64,000 nt of DNA. It comes from Macrostomum hystrix. Lineage: Eukaryota > Platyhelminthes > Macrostomidae. The position numbers were made by a program, and so were the translations under genes. Shown here one piece after another: positions 57,401 to 64,000 of this stretch. The stretch covers positions 4,731,501 to 4,795,500 of the forward strand of contig CATNEN010000029.1 of NCBI GenBank assembly GCA_950097015.1, written 5' to 3'. Each line of letters begins with the position of its first letter. Position 1 is the first letter of the stretch. The notes beneath the pieces are model-generated. The model saw only the letters and a program-made list of their open reading frames with translations. It was not told the DNA's origin and searched no databases.

Positions 57401-60400
57401 CCTCTCAATCTTCTGTAACTGTTGCTCTGCTCCCATTAATCTGCAATTGTTGCTCTCCTCCCACTGATCTGCAATTGTTGCTCTCCTCCCATTGATCTGC
57501 AATTGTTGCTCTCCTCCCATTAATCTGCAATTGTTGCTCTCCTCCCACTGATCTGCAATTGTTGCTCTCCTCCCATTGATCTGTAATTGTTGCTCTCCTC
57601 CCATTAATCTGCAATTGTTGCTCTCCTCCCACTGATCTGCAATTGTTGCTCTCCTCCCATTAATCTGCAATTGTTGCTCTCCTCCCACTGATCTGCAATT
57701 GTAGCTCTGCTCCCACTGATCTGCAATTGTAGCTCTCCTCCCATTAATCTGCAATTGTTGCTCTCCTCCCACTGATCTGCAATTGTTGCTCTCCTCCCAC
57801 TGATCTGCAATTGTTGTTCTCCTCCCACTGATCTGCAATTGTTGCTCTCCTCCCACTGATCTGCAATTGTTGCTCTCCTCCCACTGATCTGCAATTGTTG
57901 CTCTCCTCCCACTGATCTGCAATTGTTGCTCTCCTCCCACTGATCTGCAATTGTTGCTCTCCTCCCACTGATCTGCAATTGTTGCTCTCCTCCCACTGAT
58001 CTGCAATTGTAGCTCTGCTCCCACTGATCTGCAATTGTAGCTCTGCTCCCACTGATCTGCAATTGTTGCTCTCCTCCCATTAATCTGCAATTGTTGCTCT
58101 CCTCCCACTGATCTGCAATTGTAGCTCTGCTCCCACTGATCTGCAATTGTAGCTCTGCTCCCAATGATCTGCAATTGTTGCTCTGCTCCCACTGATCTGC
58201 AATTGTAGCTCTGCTCCCACTGATCTGCAATTGTTGCTCTCCTCCCATTAATCTGCAATTGTTGCTCTCCTCCCACTGATCTGCAATTGTAGCTCTGCTC
58301 CCACTGATCTGCAATTGTAGCTCTCCTCCCACTGATCTGCAATTGTAGCTCTGCTCCCACTGATCTGCAATTGTTGCTCTCCTCCCACTGATCTGCAATT
58401 GTTGCTCTGCTCCCAATGATCTGCAATTGTTGCTCTGCTCCCACTGATCTGCAATTGTTGCTCTCCTCCCACTGATCTGCAATTGTTGCTCTCCTCCCAC
58501 TGATCTGCAATTGTAGCTCTGCTCCCACTGATCTGCAATTGTAGCTCTCCTCCCACTGATCTGCAATTGTAGCTCTCCTCCCATTAATCTGCAATTGTTG
58601 CTCTGCTCCCACTGATCTGCAATTGTTGCTCTCCTCCCACTGATCTGCAATTGTTGCTCTGCTCCCACTGATCTGCAATTGTTGCTCTCCTCCCACTGAT
58701 CTGCAATTGTTGCTCTCCTCCCACTGATCTGCAATTGTTGCTCTGCTCCCACTGATCTGCAATTGTTGCTCTCCTCCCACTGATCTGCAATTGTTGCTCT
58801 GCTCCCACTGATCTGCAATTGTAGCTCTCCTCCCACTGATCTGCAATTGTAGCTCTGCTCCCACTGATCTGCAATTGTTGCTCTCCTCCCACTGATCTGC
58901 AATTGTAGCTCTCCTCCCACTGATCTGCAATTGTTGCTCTGCTCCCACTGATCTGCAATTGTTGCTCTGCTCCCACTGATCTGCAATTGTAGCTCTGCTC
59001 CCACTGATCTGCAATTGTTGCTCTGCTCCCACTGATCTGCAATTGTAGCTCTCCTCCCACTGATCTGCAATTGTAGCTCTGCTCCCACTGATCTGCAATT
59101 GTTGCTCTCCTCCCACTGATCTGCAATTGTTGCTCTCCTCCCACTGATCTGCAATTGTAGCTCTGCTCCCACTGATCTGCAATTGTTGCTCTGCTCCCAC
59201 TGATCTGCAATTGTAGCTCTCCTCCCACTGATCTGCAATTGTAGCTCTGCTCCCACTGATCTGCAATTGTTGCTCTCCTCCCACTGATCTGCAATTGTTG
59301 CTCTCCTCCCACTGATCTGCAATTGTAGCTCTGCTCCCACTGATCTGCAATTGTTGCTCTCCTCCCACTGATCTGCAATTGTAGCTCTCCTCCCATTAAT
59401 CTGCAATTGTAGCTCTGCTCCCACTGATCTGCAATTGTAGCTCTCCTCCCATTAATCTGCAATTGTTGCTCTCCTCCCACTGATCTGCAATTGTAGCTCT
59501 GCTCCCACTGATCTGCAATTGTTGCTCTCCTCCCACTGATCTGCAATTGTTGCTCTGCTCCCACTGATCTGTAATTGTTGCTCTGCTCCCACTGATCTGC
59601 AATTGTAGCTCTCCTCCCACTGATCTGCAATTGTTGCTCTCCTCCCACTGATCTGCAATTGTAGCTCTGCTCCCACTGGTCTGCAATTGTTGCTCTCCTC
59701 CCACTGATTTGCAATTGTAGCTCTGCTCCCAATGATCTGCAATTGTTGCTCTCCTCCCACTGATCTGCAATTGTAGCTCTGCTCCCACTGGTCTGCAATT
59801 GTTGCTCTCCTCCCACTGATCTGCAATTGTAGCTCTCCTCCCAATGATCTGCAATTGTTGCTCTCCTCCCACTGATCTGCAATTGTTGCTCTCCTCCCAC
59901 TGATCTGCAATTGTAGCTCTGCTCCCAATGGTCTGCAATTGTTGCTCTCCTCCCACTGATCTGCAATTGTTGCTCTGCTCCCAATGATCTGCAATTGTTG
60001 CTCTGCTCCCACTGATCTGCAATTGTTGCTCTGCTCCCACTGATCTGCAATTGTTGCTCTGCTCCCACTGATCTGCAATTGTTGCTCTGCTCCCACTGAT
60101 CTGCAATTGTTGCTCTGCTCCCACTGATCTGCAATTGTTGCTCTCCTCCCACTGATCTGCAATTGTTGCTCTGCTCCCACTGATCTGCAATTGTTGCTCT
60201 GCTCCCACTGATCTGCAATTGTTGCTCTCCTCCCACTGATCTGCAATTGTTGCTCTGCTCCCACTGATCTGCAATTGTTGCTCTCCTCCCACTGATCTGC
60301 AATTGTTGCTCTCCTCCCAATGATCTGCAATTGTTGCTCTCCTCCCACTGATCTGCAATTGTTGCTCTCCTCCCACTGATCTGCAATTGTAGCTCTGCTC

Positions 60401-63400
60401 CCACTGGTCTGCAATTGTTGCTCTCCTCCCACTGATCTGCAATTGTAGCTCTCCTCCCAATGATCTGCAATTGTTGCTCTCCTCCCACTGATCTGCAATT
60501 GTTGCTCTCCTCCCACTGATCTGCAATTGTTGCTCTCCTCCCACTGATCTGCAATTGTAGCTCTGCTCCCAATGGTCTGCAATTGTTGCTCTCCTCCCAC
60601 TGATCTGCAATTGTTGCTCTGCTCCCAATGATCTGCAATTGTTGCTCTGCTCCCACTGATCTGCAATTGTTGCTCTCCTCCCACTGATCTGCAATTGTTG
60701 CTCTGCTCCCACTGATCTGCAATTGTTGCTCTGCTCCCACTGATCTGCAATTGTTGCTCTGCTCCCACTGATCTGCAATTGTTGCTCTGCTCCCACTGAT
60801 CTGCAATTGTTGCTCTCCTCCCACTGATCTGCAATTGTTGCTCTGCTCCCACTGATCTGCAATTGTTGCTCTGCTCCCACTGATCTGCAATTGTTGCTCT
60901 CCTCCCACTGATCTGCAATTGTTGCTCTCCTCCCACTGATCTGCAATTGTTGCTCTGCTCCCACTGATCTGCAATTGTTGCTCTCCTCCCACTGATCTGC
61001 AATTGTTGCTCTGCTCCCACTGATCTGCAATTGTTGCTCTGCTCCCACTGATCTGCAATTGTTGCTCTCCTCCCACTGATCTGCAATTGTTGCTCTGCTC
61101 CCACTGATCTGCAATTGTTGCTCTCCTCCCACTGATCTGCAATTGTTGCTCTCCTCCCAATGATCTGCAATTGTTGCTCTCCTCCCACTGATCTGCAATT
61201 GTTGCTCTCCTCCCACTGATCTGCAATTGTTGCTCTGCTCCCACTGGTCTGCAATTGTTGCTCTCCTCCCACTGATTTGCAATTGTAGCTCTGCTCCCAA
61301 TGATCTGCAATTGTTGCTCTCCTCCCACTGATCTGCAATTGTAGCTCTGCTCCCACTGGTCTGCAATTGTTGCTCTCCTCCCACTGATCTGCAATTGTAG
61401 CTCTCCTCCCAATGATCTGCAATTGTTGCTCTCCTCCCACTGATCTGCAATTGTTGCTCTCCTCCCACTGATCTGCAATTGTAGCTCTGCTCCCAATGGT
61501 CTGCAATTGTTGCTCTCCTCCCACTGATCTGCAATTGTTGCTCTGCTCCCAATGATCTGCAATTGTTGCTCTGCTCCCACTGATCTGCAATTGTTGCTCT
61601 GCTCCCACTGATCTGCAATTGTTGCTCTGCTCCCACTGATCTGCAATTGTTGCTCTGCTCCCACTGATCTGCAATTGTTGCTCTGCTCCCACTGATCTGC
61701 AATTGTTGCTCTCCTCCCACTGATCTGCAATTGTTGCTCTGCTCCCACTGATCTGCAATTGTTGCTCTGCTCCCACTGATCTGCAATTGTTGCTCTCCTC
61801 CCACTGATCTGCAATTGTTGCTCTGCTCCCACTGATCTGCAATTGTTGCTCTCCTCCCACTGATCTGCAATTGTTGCTCTCCTCCCAATGATCTGCAATT
61901 GTTGCTCTCCTCCCACTGATCTGCAATTGTTGCTCTCCTCCCACTGATCTGCAATTGTAGCTCTGCTCCCACTGGTCTGCAATTGTTGCTCTCCTCCCAC
62001 TGATCTGCAATTGTAGCTCTCCTCCCAATGATCTGCAATTGTTGCTCTCCTCCCACTGATCTGCAATTGTTGCTCTCCTCCCACTGATCTGCAATTGTTG
62101 CTCTCCTCCCACTGATCTGCAATTGTAGCTCTGCTCCCAATGGTCTGCAATTGTTGCTCTCCTCCCACTGATCTGCAATTGTTGCTCTGCTCCCAATGAT
62201 CTGCAATTGTTGCTCTGCTCCCACTGATCTGCAATTGTTGCTCTCCTCCCACTGATCTGCAATTGTTGCTCTGCTCCCACTGATCTGCAATTGTTGCTCT
62301 GCTCCCACTGATCTGCAATTGTTGCTCTGCTCCCACTGATCTGCAATTGTTGCTCTGCTCCCACTGATCTGCAATTGTTGCTCTCCTCCCACTGATCTGC
62401 AATTGTTGCTCTGCTCCCACTGATCTGCAATTGTTGCTCTGCTCCCACTGATCTGCAATTGTTGCTCTCCTCCCACTGATCTGCAATTGTTGCTCTCCTC
62501 CCACTGATCTGCAATTGTTGCTCTGCTCCCACTGATCTGCAATTGTTGCTCTCCTCCCACTGATCTGCAATTGTTGCTCTGCTCCCACTGATCTGCAATT
62601 GTTGCTCTGCTCCCACTGATCTGCAATTGTTGCTCTCCTCCCACTGATCTGCAATTGTTGCTCTGCTCCCACTGATCTGCAATTGTTGCTCTCCTCCCAC
62701 TGATCTGCAATTGTTGCTCTCCTCCCAATGATCTGCAATTGTTGCTCTCCTCCCACTGATCTGCAATTGTTGCTCTCCTCCCACTGATCTGCAATTGTAG
62801 CTCTGCTCCCACTGGTCTGCAATTGTTGCTCTCCTCCCACTGATCTGCAATTGTAGCTCTCCTCCCAATGATCTGCAATTGTTGCTCTCCTCCCACTGAT
62901 CTGCAATTGTTGCTCTCCTCCCACTGATCTGCAATTGTTGCTCTCCTCCCACTGATCTGCAATTGTAGCTCTGCTCCCAATGGTCTGCAATTGTTGCTCT
63001 CCTCCCACTGATCTGCAATTGTTGCTCTGCTCCCAATGATCTGCAATTGTTGCTCTGCTCCCACTGATCTGCAATTGTTGCTCTCCTCCCACTGATCTGC
63101 AATTGTTGCTCTGCTCCCACTGATCTGCAATTGTTGCTCTGCTCCCACTGATCTGCAATTGTTGCTCTGCTCCCACTGATCTGCAATTGTTGCTCTGCTC
63201 CCACTGATCTGCAATTGTTGCTCTCCTCCCACTGATCTGCAATTGTTGCTCTGCTCCCACTGATCTGCAATTGTTGCTCTGCTCCCACTGATCTGCAATT
63301 GTTGCTCTCCTCCCACTGATCTGCAATTGTTGCTCTCCTCCCACTGATCTGCAATTGTTGCTCTGCTCCCACTGATCTGCAATTGTTGCTCTCCTCCCAC

Positions 63401-64000
63401 TGATCTGCAATTGTTGCTCTCCTCCCACTGATCTGCAATTGTTGCTCTGCTCCCACTGATCTGCAATTGTTGCTCTGCTCCCACTGATCTGCAATTGTTG
63501 CTCTCCTCCCACTGATCTGCAATTGTTGCTCTGCTCCCAATGATCTGCAATTGTAGCTCTGCTCCCACTGATCTGCAATTGTTGCTCTCCTCCCACTGAT
63601 CTGCAATTGATCTGCAATCTCATACATCCATATGTTTGTTCATGTCTACATGTGGATGTATGCGAGTATAATATGCGCAGTTGAAGTGTCTGTATGCGTG
63701 CGTTAGTCTCTTGGATGTTTTCAGCGAATTGGTTCGTCGTATTATTTCAGAGTTAATTAAAATTGTGATGTTAATTAATATTTTTCAGGGTCGCGAACTA
63801 TCAGCCAAGACTCTGTGGGTGTGGACGGCTGTGTCTTTGTATCAGGGCGGCGTCATCATGTACGGCTCTCTGTGGCTGTTCGAAACTTCATTCCTGCGCA
63901 TTGTCAGCATAGCATTCACCGCCATTGTGCTCAACGAATTACTCATGGTTGCCTGCATTGTGCGCACCTGGCACTGGCTAATGTCCGTTGCGGAGTTGTT
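48408..64000 (+). CDS. ATP9A: P4B-type ATPase, ATP9 (NEO1) group, runs off the window
   Basis: Nine plus-strand exons (48464-49043, 49247-49662, 49761-49926, 50000-50398, 55200-55645, 56011-56200, 56534-56740, 56827-57189, 63789-64000+) give about 993 residues, against roughly 1,050 in animal ATP9 proteins, so only a short C-terminal piece is missing. Signature parts appear in order: [11 protein letters not shown] before TM1, [11 protein letters not shown] (actuator DGET), [12 protein letters not shown] with the phosphorylated Asp, [28 protein letters not shown] (nucleotide binding), [21 protein letters not shown] (hinge), then TM segments to [15 protein letters not shown]9 proteins act in Golgi/endosomal membranes and, unlike other P4-ATPases, need no CDC50 subunit. 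All junction phases match and no key residue is missing, so it looks functional. The N-terminal start is unsettled. Confidence 0.95.
48464..49043 (+). CDS. ATP9A: ATP9 exon: N terminus, TM1-2, actuator
   Basis: Acceptor TTTTGCTATCCTAATTCACAG; donor GTGCGT, phase 0. Encodes the N-terminal conserved block, TM1-TM2 and DGET. Alternatively translation starts at the in-frame ATG 48408, which lies 15 bp after another acceptor-like TTTTTACTTTAAG and would add a hydrophobic leader; that would suit trans-splicing. Confidence 0.9.
49247..49662 (+). CDS. ATP9A: ATP9 exon: actuator end, TM3-4
   Basis: Acceptor ATTGTTCGCAG, donor GTGAGT, phase 2. Encodes [35 protein letters not shown] and [12 protein letters not shown], the TM4 region with the conserved Pro. 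Confidence 0.93.
49761..49926 (+). CDS. ATP9A: ATP9 exon: phosphorylation site
   Basis: Encodes [13 protein letters not shown] and [16 protein letters not shown]. Acceptor CCGTCCTCCCAG, donor GTAAGG. Confidence 0.95.
50000..50398 (+). CDS. ATP9A: ATP9 exon: N-domain part 1
   Basis: Encodes [30 protein letters not shown] and [15 protein letters not shown]. Donor GTTTGC leads into a 4.8-kb intron. Confidence 0.93.
50680..51084. repeat. 28-bp pyrimidine-rich minisatellite (left part)
   Basis: Unit TTCTCTTCAATTCTCTTGGT plus CATTATCC. Interrupted at 51084 by the CACTG-ended element and resuming at 55025. Confidence 0.95.
51366..52244. other. AT-rich interior of the CACTG element
   Basis: No coding frame with support. 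GGCGCCAAATT-type motifs repeat near 52015-52095. Confidence 0.35.
52245..52395. repeat. Short direct repeats near the 3' side of the CIDE-N gene
   Basis: GGAATCGGCAACGGAAGGG and TTTCTGATTGGCTGACAGAT occur twice about 70 bp apart, with shorter GAAATCGGCGACAG copies around them. Confidence 0.7.
52466..54196 (-). CDS. CIDE-N domain protein carried by the CACTG element
   Basis: About 575 residues. The first 70 read [45 protein letters not shown], the CIDE-N fold known from the apoptotic DNase CAD/ICAD and CIDE lipid-droplet proteins. Then three or four SGGVATxxRA-type linker repeats (residues about 85-130), a helical block ([38 protein letters not shown]), a basic/acidic segment with likely nuclear signals ([20 protein letters not shown]), and a Cys-poor C-terminal domain. 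The layout resembles multicopy uncharacterised proteins of fish and invertebrate genomes. The frame opens after acceptor-like GGAACATTGCAG at 54197-54208 and has no in-frame ATG near it, so an upstream exon or a damaged 5' end is likely. No stop interrupts it, suggesting recent activity. Confidence 0.65.
   Translation of the reverse strand, partial: LRTSNHDRSSKKLILASSLQDLLVQGCSKLGIVAVEDVRILTSDGFDVDASEFLPALSKAGTELFFLEPGQEILDAAAPGEGAKSGGVATRDRAATPYEAAMSGGVATPNRATMSSEAATSGVAGSPINAYLRSWPTIYSLPKMPDLESALKKLERDPRLGTDFMLKANFVNKFLNYIINDVFNNFKSKQDPYLYGKELQNLCIAIASTYPGLRDGSADGTFLWRQKIRRRFKEIRYKIQSECDSPTVQTMRQKFGRKKRAADATKSSISDSFTEEKNDSDEENVGPTGRKRRRVAAFEDDEDDEEDDEEVVQAKRQKVNCEDAESTATSTSMITKSVIFGDVLQECVPESNDTDRIRLNENYLTMEIEDVLSNMKCLFSERVLRCQNKTVEEELQLYKPLSVPRVLLQEAFLMIELYKSRRKADYVLPRTPEDIEQNVCGALRHVWQKRDTMKRYMYCKLYVNDCDDDDTVLMNGLCLLLGRLRINPEKLFDAELPIHIIREDSSWRGISVNGAVLRCDSIKDTVVAIAICSVSFNLQHVPCLEAFLETLEVLSKLRRRDAVSRAPAQSLIAVLC
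54157..54576 (-). CDS. Helical ORF upstream of the CIDE-N frame
   Basis: ATG-started frame of 139 codons: an acidic N terminus ([15 protein letters not shown]), then amphipathic helices ([40 protein letters not shown]). It overlaps the start of the CIDE-N frame in another phase. It could be the 5' exon of the same gene (I could not find a donor of the right phase) or a separate truncated protein of the element. Confidence 0.35.
   Translation of the reverse strand: MNDPEELVPEQPRPMPMVVDHDVETGINSNENNEEQVINSYVHVEYKIQKEKIRVDLAKKFVFFYLKSKDFFLITKQKSLQLSQLVKEIVTDFAEQYFMLFKCFLSKILPSLLHSDLLNSLELEHCSFVPATTTGPARS
55025..55100. repeat. 28-bp minisatellite (right part)
   Basis: Continuation of the array at 50680-51084 on the other side of the inserted element. 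Joining the flanks and dropping one TT restores a perfect unit. Confidence 0.9.
55200..55645 (+). CDS. ATP9A: ATP9 exon: N-domain part 2 and P-domain
   Basis: Encodes [42 protein letters not shown] and [14 protein letters not shown]. Acceptor CTGCTCAAACAG; donor GTATGG, phase 2. Confidence 0.95.
56011..56200 (+). CDS. ATP9A: ATP9 exon: variable P-domain insert
   Basis: Encodes [20 protein letters not shown], a low-complexity Ala/Ser/Gly stretch and an Arg/Glu helix. Matches the position of the weakly conserved segment before the ISGDSLE-like block. Donor GTGCGC. Confidence 0.85.
56245..56485 (+). mobile_element. SINE-1, near full length, inside a small ATP9 intron
   Basis: tRNA-like head (GGCCTTGTGGCTAGAGCGTC, B box GATTCGATTCCCGACTCC), family body, then CAGTCCATGGACTGAACAGC and GTACGCAGCC at the 3' end. 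It fills most of the 333-bp intron 56201-56533. Best reference copy of SINE-1 in the window. Confidence 0.85.
56534..56740 (+). CDS. ATP9A: ATP9 exon: hinge motif
   Basis: Encodes [20 protein letters not shown] and [13 protein letters not shown]. The 3' junction is ambiguous: a GC donor (GCAGGT at 56741) with acceptor ending 56826, or a GT donor at 56746 with acceptor ending 56830, give identical protein. Confidence 0.93.
56827..57189 (+). CDS. ATP9A: ATP9 exon: TM5-TM7 region
   Basis: Encodes [20 protein letters not shown], the TM5-TM6 hairpin and [20 protein letters not shown]. Ends LLK with donor GTTTGA, opening the 6.6-kb intron that holds the large 28-bp array. Confidence 0.93.
57410..63608. 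repeat. 28-bp satellite-like array, 6.2 kb, about 221 copies
   Basis: Unit TGATCTGCAATTGTTGCTCT plus CCTCCCAC. Variation is confined to a few positions (TTGTAG/TTGTTG, CTCC/CTGC, ACTGATC/AATGATC/ATTAATC, ACTGGTC). Variant order repeats with periods of 840 bp (30 units: 61921-62580 equals 62761-63420) and 1,568 bp (56 units: for example 59703 and 61271). It fills the ATP9 intron 57190-63788. All minus-strand frames lack stops, giving spurious open frames over 1,600 codons. Confidence 0.99.
63789..64000 (+). CDS. ATP9A: ATP9 exon: C-terminal TMs (cut by window end)
   Basis: Acceptor TTAATATTTTTCAG; encodes [29 protein letters not shown] and [11 protein letters not shown]. About 50-60 residues of the family remain beyond the window. 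Confidence 0.93.

Noticed and set aside
58584-63623. Open minus-strand frames of over 1,300 to 1,679 codons
   Set aside because: They arise because the 28-bp unit has no stop in any minus frame; all three frames are open and the array lies in an ATP9 intron.

Overview
This window is animal nuclear DNA. Every recognisable gene is split into GC-rich exons joined by GT-AG introns whose reading phases agree across junctions. The gene content is metazoan: a P4-ATPase of the ATP9 group, a Cys-loop ligand-gated channel, and receptors with signal peptides and membrane spans. Introns and spacers are packed with more than 20 different minisatellite arrays with periods of 11 to 47 bp. GC-rich exons, AT-rich introns, extreme tandem-repeat load and splice-acceptor-like sequence just upstream of start codons would suit a free-living flatworm such as Macrostomum. 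That assignment is inference; no species marker is present.

Layout. (1) 1.9-7.1 kb, minus strand: 3' part of a single-pass receptor with an Ig-like ectodomain. One exon lies between two arrays of the same 22-bp repeat. (2) 7.2-15.7 kb: long arrays, two SINE families and CAG runs, with no gene I can support. (3) 15.7-20.9 kb, minus strand: seven phase-compatible exons of a divergent Cys-loop receptor, with minisatellites in its introns and directly after its stop codon. (4) 21-30 kb: arrays, a decayed piggyBac transposase, and a small plus-strand gene with a CRE/TATA-type promoter. (5) 30.9-42.0 kb, minus strand: a complete five-exon, 968-residue type I membrane protein with a ZP-C-like module. 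Its first intron is about 6 kb and largely two arrays. (6) 42-48.4 kb: AT-rich spacer with Merlin-like and mariner relics and a 529-bp TA-flanked MITE. (7) 48.4-64 kb, plus strand: nearly all of an ATP9-type flippase.

Two ATP9 introns are hugely enlarged. One holds a 3,940-bp element with CACTG terminal inverted repeats, inserted in a minisatellite with a 2-bp duplication and carrying a CIDE-N domain protein. The other holds a 6.2-kb 28-bp array with higher-order repeats.

The most unusual signals are the CIDE-N cargo on a CACTA-like element and the contacts between minisatellites and gene-expression signals: an array that starts at a splice donor, an array whose every unit carries a splice-acceptor consensus, and an array that supplies a stop codon. 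The genes here do not form a pathway; they are neighbours in repeat-dense DNA. Exon ends come from reading splice consensus and phase by eye, without transcript evidence.
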